Origin: Streptomyces sp. AA1529
Lineage (GTDB): Bacteria; Actinomycetota; Actinomycetes; Streptomycetales; Streptomycetaceae
Length of the DNA stretch: 64,000 bases
NCBI RefSeq assembly: GCF_000280905.1
Contig: NZ_ALAP01000097.1
Span: forward strand, 28,232 to 92,231
Reading direction: 5' to 3'
Part shown: positions 9,213-17,468 of the stretch, piece after piece
How the letters are laid out: every line of letters begins with the position of its first letter
How positions within the stretch are numbered: position 1 is the stretch's first letter
Notes under the pieces: model-generated
The model's input: the letters and a program-made list of their open reading frames with translations, nothing else
Database searches by the model: none
What the model was told of the DNA's origin: nothing
Position numbers and translations under genes: made by a program

Positions 9213-9524
9213 GTGTCTGAGGGTGCCGAGAGGGCCAGAGTGAGGGACTGTCCGGCTTGTGGTGAACGGCTGAGGCCGGACGCCCGGCCCGAGGCGGTGT
9301 TCTGCTCGTCGGTCTGTCGTTCCAGGCAGTGGCGCAAGGAACAGCGGCTGAGGAAGCGGTTGGCAGCTGTCCGGGACAAGGTCGGCCTGGTCGAGTGCCC
9401 CGAGTGCGGGGCCCGCTGGGTGGCGGGTGTCGACCGTCGCTCGGACGCCCGGTTCTGCTCGCGGCGCTGCGTCGTGGGGGCCTGGCGGAAGCGGAAGGAT
9501 CCGTACGCGGATCGTGCACAGTGA
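9213..9524 (+). CDS. Double zinc-ribbon small protein
   Basis: 103-residue protein with two similar cysteine modules: CPACGERL then CSSVCRSRQW near the N-terminus, and CPECGARW then CSRRCVVGAW near the C-terminus. Each looks like a four-cysteine zinc ribbon, as in small nucleic-acid-binding proteins of Streptomyces. A TAGCCT box lies 6 bases before the GTG at 9213 and there is no ribosome site, suggesting leaderless translation. It precedes the DUF6192-like/RacP-like pair. Function unknown. Confidence 0.7.
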   Translation: MSEGAERARVRDCPACGERLRPDARPEAVFCSSVCRSRQWRKEQRLRKRLAAVRDKVGLVECPECGARWVAGVDRRSDARFCSRRCVVGAWRKRKDPYADRAQ

Positions 9525-9679
9525 CCACTGAGCGAACGCATCCTTGGACCAGTTTCGTTCACGGAACGGTCAATTGCGGTCATTCCTTGCGATCTTCATA
9601 TTTACGGTCTGACTCTCGGAAACAGATGCGGTCCCTGTCCTGTCACGGCCCGAAGTGCCGCGCCTGGGAGCGCACTTGG

Positions 9680-10693
9680 ATGGTGAAAGCCATGTCCGAG
9701 GAGAACGAGACCATCGGCGCCGTCAGCCAGTCTCGCTACGAGCAGATCGTGGCCGAGCTGCGGGACGTCGTCGAACAGCAGACCCGCGGCCAGTTCACGA
9801 TCGGGGACCGGGCCCTGGAGGTCGAACCGATGCGGCAGCGGGGCGGCGAAACCGGGGACAGCGAGTACACGGTCGAGGAATCGCTGACGCGCCTGGCCGA
9901 GGACATCGGCCTGAGGTTCTCCACGGTGAAGACGGCCAGGTGGGTGGCGTCGCGGTGGCCGAAGGAACGACGCCGTCCCGAGCTCGCGTCCTACACGGTC
10001 CACCGGTCGCTGGCGAGTATCGAGGACGAGGAGAGGCGGTTCGCGACGATCCTGACGCTCCCGGAGGGAAAGGCCCGCTGGACCAAGGACGACGCCAATC
10101 GACAGGTCGGCCAGCAGGTCGAGACGCCCATCACCCCGCAGGAGAAGGTTACCGCGATCCACTCGCTGGCCCGGGACGCCGAGGTCGCGGCTGCGGTGAC
10201 CACCGACTTCCTGAAGCGTCCCCAGGTCGCGGCCAAGGTGTCCTCGGAGGACAAGGTCCGGGTGGTGGAGGAATTCACCCGCGACGAGCAGGTCGCGACG
10301 ACCGCCGCGACCAGCCTGCTCCGCAGGCCGGACGTCGCGTTCAAGGCGATGAGCGATGACACCGCCCGCTTCCAGGTCAACTCTGCCCAGGCCGAGCGCA
10401 GTCGGCAAGCCCTTGACCACTTCGAGCGCTCGAACCCCGTCGCCCCGGCAGTCCGCAACATCGACCGGACGGTGGAGTTCCTTGACTTGGTGACCGCCTT
10501 CCACGCGTTCGTCGCCGCAGCTGGCCGGACCGTCCCCGGCCTGCGCGACCGCCAACTGTCGGAGGACGAACGCACCATCGTCCACCAGAACGTAGCCAAG
10601 GTGAAAGCGACTCTGGACTGGATCGAAACGGCGGTCGACACCGGCAAGGTCGACATGGACGACGAGCTCGCGGCGATCCTGCGGGGCGAGTAG
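9680..10693 (+). CDS. DUF6192-like protein
   Basis: About 337 residues. The beginning (VSQSRYEQIVAEL) and the arrangement of acidic helical repeats match the Streptomyces-specific DUF6192 type as I remember it; some databases call this RacO-like. Middle parts have paired repeats (DAEVAAAVTTDFLKRP, DEQVATTAATSLLRRP) of about 30 residues, suggesting a helical repeat fold. The start may be 9680 (GGGAG 9 bases upstream) or the in-frame ATG at 9692. The stop is 2 bases before the next gene, so they form an operon. Role unknown. Confidence 0.72.
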   Translation: MVKAMSEENETIGAVSQSRYEQIVAELRDVVEQQTRGQFTIGDRALEVEPMRQRGGETGDSEYTVEESLTRLAEDIGLRFSTVKTARWVASRWPKERRRPELASYTVHRSLASIEDEERRFATILTLPEGKARWTKDDANRQVGQQVETPITPQEKVTAIHSLARDAEVAAAVTTDFLKRPQVAAKVSSEDKVRVVEEFTRDEQVATTAATSLLRRPDVAFKAMSDDTARFQVNSAQAERSRQALDHFERSNPVAPAVRNIDRTVEFLDLVTAFHAFVAAAGRTVPGLRDRQLSEDERTIVHQNVAKVKATLDWIETAVDTGKVDMDDELAAILRGE

Positions 10694-10695
10694 TC

Positions 10696-11115
10696 GTGCC
10701 CCGCGCCTCCCGGCGCAAAGGGGACGCGGCCAGACGACACGCGGACACCGTCCGCTTCGTTCTGTTCGAGGCCCGCCCGGCCGGGCTGGAGTTTCACCAG
10801 CTGGTCCGTGCGAGCGCGCTCTCACCGCACCAGGTCCGCTCCGGCCTGGCCGCGCTGAAGGACGAGGCCGCGTCCAAGGGCTGGCCTCCGCTGATCTGGA
10901 ACCGTCTCGACGGCTACCAGCTCGGAGCGGAGCGGGCCGCGCTCGAAGCCTACGAGCGGCAGGTCGTGGGCGAGAAGCTGACCCAGTTCCGGCGGTTCAT
11001 CACCGGCACGGTCGCCCCGCACGCCGCCGCCCACCCGAACGACAAGTGGGTACGGCACATCGTCGCCCAGCTCAACTCCATCGAATCCACCCTCGACCTC
11101 ATCGCCAGCGCCTGA
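10696..11115 (+). CDS. RacP-like small conserved protein
   Basis: 139-residue basic N-terminus (RRKGDAARRHADTVRFVLFE) then a winged-helix-like segment (FHQLVRASALSPHQVRSGL) and a helical C-terminus (WVRHIVAQLNSIESTL). The middle looks like a helix-turn-helix, so DNA binding is possible (inference). It starts with GTG 2 bases after the DUF6192-like stop and ends at a terminator. A decayed second copy is at 14943-15170, again directly upstream of a transposase fragment. Confidence 0.72.
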   Translation: MPRASRRKGDAARRHADTVRFVLFEARPAGLEFHQLVRASALSPHQVRSGLAALKDEAASKGWPPLIWNRLDGYQLGAERAALEAYERQVVGEKLTQFRRFITGTVAPHAAAHPNDKWVRHIVAQLNSIESTLDLIASA

Positions 11116-11124
11116 CCGATCCAC

Positions 11125-11153
11125 GGGGCCGACCGGCGAAGCCGGCCGGCCCC
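11125..11153 (+). terminator. Hairpin terminator after the RacP-like gene
   Basis: 13-base stem (11125-11137 with 11141-11153) around a GAA loop, one A-C mismatch, no U-tract. GC-rich stems without a U-tract are normal terminators in Streptomyces. It separates the RacP-like gene from the transposase. Confidence 0.75.
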
Positions 11154-11179
11154 GCAGCAGGTCACAGACGGGAGGGGAA

Positions 11180-12025
11180 GTGCGTCAGCGCCGCTATCCG
11201 TCGGACATGACGGATGACGAGTGGGCCCTGATCGAACCGCTGCTGCCGCTGCCGGCCTGCGACACCGCCCGCGGCGGCCGGCCGGAGAAGCACCCCCGGC
11301 GCGAGATCGTCGACTCGATTCGATATGTCGTGGACACCGGCTGCAAGTGGAGGGCCCTACCCGCGGACTTCCCGCCCTGGAGGACCGTTTGGGGGTTCAT
11401 GGCCCGCTGGGCTGCCCGCGGTGTCATCGGTCAGATCCGTGACGCCCTGACCCAGCGGATCCGCCGCGAGGTGGGCAAAGGCCTCAGAGCCGTCGCGACG
11501 ATCATCGACTCGCAGTCAGTCAAAGCGGCATCGACCGTCGGCAAGAACTCCCGCGGTTACGATGCAGGCAAAAAGATCAATGGCCGCAAACGGCATCTCG
11601 TGGTCGACACCCGCGGCCTGCCGCTGCTGGTCATGGTCACCCCGGCCGATCTGCATGACTCCGCCGCGGCCAAGGAAGTCCTCTTCCGTCTCCGTCTCAT
11701 GCACCCCGAGATCACCATCGTCTGGGCCGACCGCGCCTACGCGGGCAAGCTCATTACCTGGGCGAAGAAGCATCTGAACCTCACGATCAAGACCGTTGCC
11801 CGCCCGAAGGACTCCTCCGGGTTCGTCCTGCTGCCCCGCCGCTGGGTCGTTGAACGCTCGCTGGCATGGATGATGAACGCCCGCCGGCACGCGAGGGACT
11901 ACGAACGGCTCGTCCAGCACTCCGAAACGCTGATCACCTGGGCGGCGATCACGCTGATGACCAAGCGTCTGACCCGCAACGGGGCGGGCTCCGCCTGGGC
12001 CAGCAAGCCCAGTACGTGCGCCTGA
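11180..12025 (+). mobile_element. IS5-family transposase
   Basis: 281-residue DDE transposase of the IS5 group (DUF4096 N-domain, MTDDEWALIEPLLP). Catalytic residues can be placed as Asp in IDSQSV, Asp in WADRAY and Glu in VERSLAW, with YREK-like spacing, so the enzyme appears intact. GTG at 11180 follows GGGAGGGGAA. I could not find the terminal inverted repeats by eye, so the coordinates cover the gene only. A fragment of a close relative is at 15247-15401. Confidence 0.88.
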
Positions 12026-12648
12026 ACTGGTTATTCGCCCGGCTCCGGGCCGGGCCACGCGTACAGGTCGAAGGCTGCTGATCAAGGACCGCCAGGGGCA
12101 TCTGGGTGGAGGAAGCACGGTCCGCAGCCTGTGCCTTGGCTGGCCGGGTGAACGTGCCGCTGGCCCGAGAGACCGCAAGCTCTTTTCGGTTCCGGAGCAC
12201 CGGTAGCGGTCAGCCATGAGGTCGAGGAGGGCCAGTGTGCTTGCACGCCCGTCGTGTCCGAGCTCATCCACCGTCCGCGGTCCGCTGCGGCACCGGGGTA
12301 CGGCAGAACCGGCGCCAGCGAAACGAGTCGGCGTTTGGTAACACAGTCGGTGCGACGCTTGAGATACAGCAGCCGCAATCGCGTCTCCCGCCGTACCGAC
12401 AACCGACGATGAAGCGCTCGTCCAAGAAAGCATGGACCCCAGTCAGCTCGGCAGATAACGGCCGCACGCTCCGGCAACGTCTTCTACCAGGAGTCCTGCA
12501 CTGGCGCGAGGCACAGCGCCGCCCACGCCTCCCGCCCACCTGTCGCGGTCGGCGACTGCGCTGCGGCGGCACGATCTTCTTCCAACCGATGGCTGATGCG
12601 CTGAGCGCCTACGGCGTCAGCGGGTACTAACCGCTCCTTGGGGGCACC
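12026..12648. other. Gap after transposase, no recognisable gene
   Basis: About 620 bases. Frames on both strands are open for 80-130 codons but have no family resemblance, poor starts and biased composition. The right end of the insertion sequence should lie somewhere here. Confidence 0.45.
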
Positions 12649-12688
12649 TGGGCAGTCCGTCGCGTCGTCGGGGGTGACGGACTGCCCA
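12649..12688 (-). terminator. Hairpin terminator of the formaldehyde dehydrogenase gene
   Basis: Perfect 13-base stem (12649-12661 with 12676-12688), 14-base loop, located 45 bases past the stop of the minus-strand dehydrogenase gene. Confidence 0.8.
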
Positions 12689-12733
12689 CTACGCCGTCGC
12701 TTATGAGTTCGCAGGGACGGATGAGGGCGGGCC

Positions 12734-13927
12734 TCAGGCGGGAATGAGGCCGTGGGGGTCGATGATGAACTTTTCGGACACTCCCGTGTCGAAGGTCGCG
12801 TAGGCGTCGGGGGCGTCGTCGAGGCTGATCACCTTCGTGTTGAGCATGGCGCTCAGGTAGGGCATGCGGTCCCACAGGATCGCCATCATCAGCTCGCGGT
12901 TGTAGTGCATGATCGGTGCCTGCCCGGCGGCGATCCGCGGCGACTTGATCCACGCCTTGCCGAAGTCGATCGGGTACGTTCCCTCCTGCTCGGCCTTCGA
13001 CTTCGCGAGCGGGTCGGCGCCGTAGACGCCGATGACTCCGGTGGCCCCGCCCGCGCGGGTGGCGTCGAGCACCTGGTTGATGGCGTAGGCCGGGTCCATG
13101 TCCTCGGCCTCGCGGCCGATGCCGTGTGCCTCGGTGCCGACGTAGTCCACTGCGCAGTCGACCATGGGTTCGCCCAGGATGGCCTCGATCTGGTCGGTGA
13201 GCGCCGCGTCCTGGCTCAGGTCGATCGTCTCGCAGCCGTTCTTCTTCACCAGCTCCAAGCGGTCCTTGTGGTAGTCGCCCACGATGATGCAGGACGCCCC
13301 GAGGAGCCGCGCCGCTGCTGCGCCGCAGCGGCCGACCGGGCCGGCGCCGGCGATGTACACGGTCGAGCCCGGCTTGGCACCGGCCTCCATGAGACCGTGA
13401 AACGCGGTGGGCAGGATGTCCGAGAGCAGCGCCAGGTCACGGATCTTCGCCATGGCCTGGTCCCGGTCCGGGAAGCGCAGGAGCTGGAAGTCGGCGTACG
13501 GGACGAACAGGTACTCGGCCTGGCCGCCGGTCCAGTCGCCCAGGTTGAAGCCGTACGCTCCGCAGGACACCTTGGGGTTTGTGGTCTCGCAGACGTCGGT
13601 CCGGCGCGCCCTGCAGTTGCGGCATCGGCCGCACGCGACGTTGAACGGCACGGAGACGAGGTCGCCCTCACTGAGGAACTCGACGTCGGGGCCGACCTCG
13701 ATGACCTCACCGGTCATCTCGTGCCCCACCACCATGCCCTGGGGCACCGGGAAGGACCCGCGGTAAATGTGCAGGTCGCTCCCGCAGATGTTGGTGGCGA
13801 CGATCCTGAGGATGACTCCGTGCGGGGCCTTCTTCCCGTTCGGCATCTGAAGCTTCGGGAAGTCCAGGGACTCAACGCGCATGTCTTTCGGGTTCTGAAA
13901 GGTGACAGCACGGTTGCTGCTTGCCAT
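12734..13927 (-). CDS. fdhA: Glutathione-independent formaldehyde dehydrogenase
   Basis: 397-residue zinc-dependent medium-chain dehydrogenase that would oxidise formaldehyde to formate with NAD. Catalytic zinc ligands are Cys in NICGSDLH and the GHE pair in VVGHEMTG; the structural zinc lobe CGRCRNCRARRTDVC is complete. The Rossmann motif is GAGPVGRCG. Length and the long insertion with DYVGTEAHG match the FdhA subgroup rather than ordinary alcohol dehydrogenases. It has its own terminator. Neighbours are other redox-stress genes. Confidence 0.9.
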   Translation of the reverse strand: MASSNRAVTFQNPKDMRVESLDFPKLQMPNGKKAPHGVILRIVATNICGSDLHIYRGSFPVPQGMVVGHEMTGEVIEVGPDVEFLSEGDLVSVPFNVACGRCRNCRARRTDVCETTNPKVSCGAYGFNLGDWTGGQAEYLFVPYADFQLLRFPDRDQAMAKIRDLALLSDILPTAFHGLMEAGAKPGSTVYIAGAGPVGRCGAAAARLLGASCIIVGDYHKDRLELVKKNGCETIDLSQDAALTDQIEAILGEPMVDCAVDYVGTEAHGIGREAEDMDPAYAINQVLDATRAGGATGVIGVYGADPLAKSKAEQEGTYPIDFGKAWIKSPRIAAGQAPIMHYNRELMMAILWDRMPYLSAMLNTKVISLDDAPDAYATFDTGVSEKFIIDPHGLIPA

Positions 13928-14116
13928 GACGATCTCCTCTGCTGATTCACGGTGACTCGGCCGAGTCAGTGTCGGCGGTCATTTGGGCGACTTTGCGACC
14001 TCGCGTTTCCTAACGTAGGGCTCCATCCGAGGTATGCAGGCCAGCGCCACACCCTCTTGCGTGCCATCGCACTAACGCTGCGTGCCAAGCGCCCGGTCAA
14101 GCGCGTCTTCTGCCGA

Positions 14117-14674
14117 TCAGGCGGGTTGCGGTGCGTTGACGAAGTGTTCGATGATCGCCTTGCAGAAGGCGGGGAGGTCTTGCGGGCCGCGGCTGGAGAT
14201 CAGCTGGCGGTCGATCACGACCTCCTCGTCGACGACCTCGGCGCCGGCGTTGCGCAGGTCAGTCCGAATGCTGGGCCAGGAGGTGAGGCGGCGGCCGTGC
14301 AGCACGTCTGCCTCTGCCAGGGTCCAGGGTCCGTGGCAGATGGTGGCAACGGGCTTGCCGGTCTCCACGAACTCCCTCACGAAGGCGACGGCGTCGGGGT
14401 CGGTTCGCAGCTGGTCGGGGTTCATGGTTCCGCCGGGCAACAGGAGCGCGTCGTAGTCGCTCACGCGTGCGTCGGCGACCTTCTTGTCCACGGTGAAGGT
14501 TCCGGCCGGGTCGATGTCCATCTGGCGCGCGTTGATCTCGCCGGTGTGGAGGGACAGGAGTTCAGCCTGCGCTCCAGCGCCCAGCAGTGCGCCGAGAGGC
14601 TCTTCGAGCTCGACGCGCTCAACGCCGTCCGTGGCCAGGATTGCGACCTTCCTGCCGTGCAGTTCGTTGGTCAT
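14117..14674 (-). CDS. DJ-1/PfpI family protein
   Basis: 185-residue type 1 glutamine amidotransferase-like protein. The nucleophile elbow is ATICHGPW, with Cys and His in place, and the family Glu is in DGVERVELEEP near the N-terminus. Members act as glyoxalase-like deglycases or stress chaperones. The ATG at 14674 follows AAGGAA. It lies just downstream of a fragment of a zinc dehydrogenase tail, so it was probably once in a longer redox operon. Confidence 0.87.
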   Translation of the reverse strand: MTNELHGRKVAILATDGVERVELEEPLGALLGAGAQAELLSLHTGEINARQMDIDPAGTFTVDKKVADARVSDYDALLLPGGTMNPDQLRTDPDAVAFVREFVETGKPVATICHGPWTLAEADVLHGRRLTSWPSIRTDLRNAGAEVVDEEVVIDRQLISSRGPQDLPAFCKAIIEHFVNAPQPA

Positions 14675-14731
14675 GGTGCGTGGTTCCTTCCGGTGATCGG
14701 CGGAGGACCGGTTCGGGTCCGTGCCCTCCGC

Positions 14732-14775
14732 TCAGCTGCCGTCGGGGAGGAGGACCTTGGTCCTTGCCCTGCTCG
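14732..14775 (-). pseudogene. Zinc dehydrogenase C-terminal scrap
   Basis: The last residues TKVLLPDGS and a stop at 14732 match the end of a medium-chain dehydrogenase, as does the longer remnant at 16800-16930. Nothing further upstream is recognisable. Short, so uncertain. Confidence 0.35.
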
Positions 14776-14942
14776 ATCAGCCTGGTTGGCCTGGCCCGTC
14801 CCCATGTCTGGTGGGCACGTCACCCACATAACGACCTCACCACTCCCACTGTCCCACCCTTACAAGACACGTCAAAAGGTGCGAATTGTCTCGCTTGGCC
14901 GGTGGCGCGCCGGGAACCCGGCCTGCCCGGCCCACGACAGAC

Positions 14943-15170
14943 CACGGCAGGAAGGGAGATGCGGCCAGACGCCGCGGTGACACCGTCCGCTTCGTGCTCC
15001 TCGAAGACCGCTCGGCCGGGCTGGACTTCGGCCAGCTCGTCCGCGCGACGGACCTGTCCGCCTACCAGGTCAGATCCGGTCTCGGAGCGTTGTCCAGCCG
15101 AACGACAAGCGGGTCAATCACATCGTCGCCCAGCTCAACTCTTTCGAGCGACCCTCGATTTCATAGCCGG
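14943..15170 (+). pseudogene. Decayed copy of the RacP-like gene
   Basis: Reads RKGDAARRRGDTVRFVLLE, then LVRATDLSAYQVRSGLGAL, closely matching the intact gene at 10696. The middle is deleted and the C-terminal part (PNDKRVNHIVAQLNSF) continues in another frame. It again stands directly before a transposase of the same type. Confidence 0.8.
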
Positions 15171-15246
15171 TCTCGGAGATCTTGTCCGCAAGGGGACCGT
15201 CCGTCGCCGATCGGGCGGCCTCCGTCACATCGCTGGGGCGGCCGTC

Positions 15247-15605
15247 ATGCGTCATCCTCGCTATCCGTCGGATACCACTGATGCCACTGGGCTCTGGTCG
15301 AACCGCTGCTGCCGCTGGCGGCCTGCGACACGGCTCGCGGTGGCCTGCCGGAGAAGCACTCCCGTCGCGAAATCGTCGACGCGATCCGATACGTCGTCGA
15401 CGGCATCACTGAAGCCCGCTCCCGAACCGGCCAGGAATTCGGCCTCGACCGCTTCCTTGCCTTCCTCACCGGCCACATCGATGAAGGCGTGCCCCTCCCC
15501 GAGACTCTGCGCCGCCTCATGCACAGCCACCACGGACACCTCTGCGACGACGCCACCACCGTCCTCCTCCAGTGGCACGGCCCCCAGCCCTTCGCCCCAC
15601 CCTGA
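15247..15605 (+). pseudogene. Transposase start fused to SpoIIE/PP2C phosphatase tail
   Basis: 15247-15401 encodes the N-terminus of the same IS5-type transposase as 11180, with a short frame break near its start, ending in REIVDAIRYVVD. From 15399 the frame continues without interruption into the C-terminal end of a SpoIIE-type serine phosphatase: DGITEARSR, FGLDRFLAFL, LPETLRRLMH, CDDATTVLLQW, stop at 15603. The Asp of the metal-binding CDDAT is kept but the rest of the phosphatase is missing. The joint falls on GTCGACGG, suggesting recombination at short homology. Confidence 0.75.
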
Positions 15606-15727
15606 AGCCCTCGTCGGACTCCCCACATCCGGCACCGCCCCACCAGAACGTCAATCGAGCCCCGGCTCTCCACCAACTATCCGCGACAGCTACGGCTGAC
15701 CACGCCGCCCCGCGGGCAGCACCTGCT

Positions 15728-16036
15728 CTAGGCGGGCGGCTTCTCCACGAGGACATCGATCTGCTCGATCGTGGGCTCCTCGAAGAGCTCACCCGTGTTC
15801 TCAGCGAGCGCTTGCGCGACCTCACCCGACAGATGCGCCTGGCGTCCGTCGTCGTCGGGAAAGGCGTCGAAGATTCCGAACGACGAGGGTCCGAACTGGA
15901 TTCCGAACCACCTGACGGTCATGGGCTCCCCCTCGACGATCGACAGCCCCTGGTTCAAGAAGTCCTGGACGTCGTCCTCCCTGCCGGGAAGTGCTTCGAG
16001 GCGTACCAGAAGTGCTTTGCTGACCTGTGTTGCCAT
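15728..16036 (-). CDS. Antibiotic biosynthesis monooxygenase-like protein
   Basis: 102-residue ABM-fold (dimeric alpha-beta barrel) protein, with LLVRLEALPGREDDVQDFL and FGIFDAFPDDDGR. Members oxidise quinones or degrade heme, or simply bind small molecules. The ATG at 16036 has AGGAGAG upstream. The frame extends further upstream but that part is a decayed HbpS fragment. Reaction not predictable. Confidence 0.8.
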   Translation of the reverse strand: MATQVSKALLVRLEALPGREDDVQDFLNQGLSIVEGEPMTVRWFGIQFGPSSFGIFDAFPDDDGRQAHLSGEVAQALAENTGELFEEPTIEQIDVLVEKPPA

Positions 16037-16083
16037 CTTGGGTCTCTCCTCTTCCTTTTCCTTGGTTCGCGTCGCCGCGATCA

Positions 16084-16245
16084 TCAGAACGCCGCTATGG
16101 CCGCCTCGGCGACCGTCTGATCTTGCTCGCCGCTGCCCCCCATCACTCCTACCGAGCCCCAGGACCTGGCCGTCGTGGGGGAGCGGGATGCCACAAACGA
16201 AGATCATCATCAACATCGGCCGAGGTGGCGGCACACCCGCGCTTG
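16084..16245 (-). pseudogene. Fragment of an HbpS/GlcG-like protein
   Basis: Two frames joined read IFVCGIPLPHDGQVLG and VGVMGGSGEQDQTVAEAA, the C-terminal signature of the HbpS/GlcG heme-binding family. A one-base shift lies between them. The N-terminal half is missing. It is a second, shorter relative of the pseudogene at 16341-16751. Confidence 0.65.
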
Positions 16246-16255
16246 CCCGTCATGA

Positions 16256-16317
16256 CGACTCCTCTGCTCTCCTACGCGGCTTTCGCACGACTCCTGTGCT
16301 CTCCTGCGCGGTTCGCG
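16256..16317. repeat. Two imperfect direct repeats of 31 bases
   Basis: Copies at 16256-16286 and 16287-16317 share ACGACTCCTSTGCTCTCCT followed by a CGCGGYTTCGC-like end. They lie between the two HbpS-like fragments and may mark the deletion or duplication joint. Confidence 0.6.
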
Positions 16318-16340
16318 ACGCGGGCGGGATACGCGGGGGG

Positions 16341-16751
16341 TTACAAGCCTGCGGCAGCCGCCTGGGCGACGCTCTGGTCTTGGTCCCCTGACCCTCCGCT
16401 CACCCCGACGGCGCCCACCACCTGTCCGTTGCGGTGGAGCGGCAGGCCGCCGGCGAAGATCATCACGCGGCCCTGGTTGGAGCCGCTGATGCCGTAGAAC
16501 TGCTACCCAGGAGCGGCGTTCGCGGCGAGGTCAGCGGTGCTGATGTCGAAGGCGCGGGCGGTGAAGGCCTTGTTGATGGAGATGTCGACGCTGCCGAGCC
16601 ATGCGTCGTCCATGCGGGCGTGGGCGACGAGGTTGCCGCCAGCGTCGACCACGGCGATGTTGCTCGGCTGCCCGAGCTCCTGCGCTCGTTTCTCTCCCGC
16701 GTCGATAACCCGCCGAGCGTCCTGAAGGGAGATGCTTTCGATGCTGGTCAT
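16341..16751 (-). pseudogene. HbpS/GlcG-like protein with one in-frame amber stop
   Basis: 136 codons of a heme-binding HbpS-type protein are in one continuous frame: SLQDARRVIDAGEKRAQELG, NIAVVDAGGNLVAHARMDDA, then after a TAG at 16503-16505, QFYGISGSNQGRVMIFAGG and NGQVVGAVGVSGGSGDQDQS. Only the single TAG (after AAPG) interrupts it. In Streptomyces HbpS is secreted and senses heme and redox stress, but no signal peptide is seen here. Confidence 0.8.
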
Positions 16752-16799
16752 GGCGCGCGCTCCTTCTTGAAGTCGTTTCCGGGGATATGGGCCAGCGCT

Positions 16800-16930
16800 T
16801 CAGCCGCCGTCGGGGTGAAGCAGGACCTTGGTCCAACCGTTGTCGCGCTGGTCGACGTGCTGGTAGCCCTCGGGGGGCGCGTGCTCCTCTCCGGGGCGAA
16901 GTGGCTCGCCGCCGTGAAAGTGTTCGAGCT
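16800..16930 (-). pseudogene. Zinc dehydrogenase C-terminal remnant
   Basis: The frame reads LEHFHGGEPLRPGEEH, EGYQHVDQRDNGWTKVLLHP and stops at 16800, the typical end of a zinc alcohol dehydrogenase. Nothing upstream continues it. It sits directly before the HbpS pseudogene, like the scrap before the DJ-1 gene. Confidence 0.6.
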
Positions 16931-17161
16931 GTCTCCACCGTCACCTGGCTTCGCCTCACGTGCAAACGCAGTCCGCGGGTGACCAGCGTCCGATTCGTGG
17001 ACCAGGCGGCGACTCTCTGGACTCCGCTCTAACGGCCGCGCCGACCCCGAACAGGACTTGACCAAGTTCTGTGGGTGTTCGGGTTGGAGATGATGCCCAG
17101 GCGCTCGTCCCAGGTCATCACGATCCTTGGGTGGCCTTGGCGACGACCCGGCCCCGGCCAG

Positions 17162-17410
17162 TCAGGCGGTCTGACCGAAGCCGGCCGCCGTGAGGTCCTG
17201 CTCTCGCAGCGGAGTGCAGTCCACGTCCAGCTTCGGTCGGACACCTCGGGCTGGAGTACTCACGGTCAGGTACGGCCAGATGCGCGCCAGGTCCTCCGGC
17301 TCGATCGTCCAGCCCTCTTCCAGCAGCTGGCGGACGGTCTCGGCGAAGTCCAAGGGCGTTGTGGAAAATGCCCGCGTTTGCAGGAACAGTGCGACGCCCT
17401 CTGCCGCCAC
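17162..17410 (-). pseudogene. Tn3-family transposase C-terminal remnant
   Basis: VRQLLEEGWTIEPEDLARI and PKLDVDCTPLREQDL look like the C-terminus of Streptomyces Tn3-type transposases as I remember them, with an internal deletion between. No catalytic residues remain. Assignment is from memory of the family and is moderate. Confidence 0.5.
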
Positions 17411-17468
17411 CGGTGAGGTCGGGCCACCCGGCTCCGGGCGGAGCCCGGTCGGGCACGCTGCAGGGGTG

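Noticed and set aside
9329..9679. Upstream extension of the DUF6192-like frame
   Set aside because: Overlaps the zinc-ribbon gene in another frame and has no family likeness before 9680.
12235..12630. Plus-strand frame after the transposase
   Set aside because: Arg/Ser/Pro-rich with no start signal; likely chance in GC-rich DNA.
17075..17416. Plus-strand frame over the Tn3-like remnant
   Set aside because: The minus strand carries the transposase-like text; the plus frame is its shadow.
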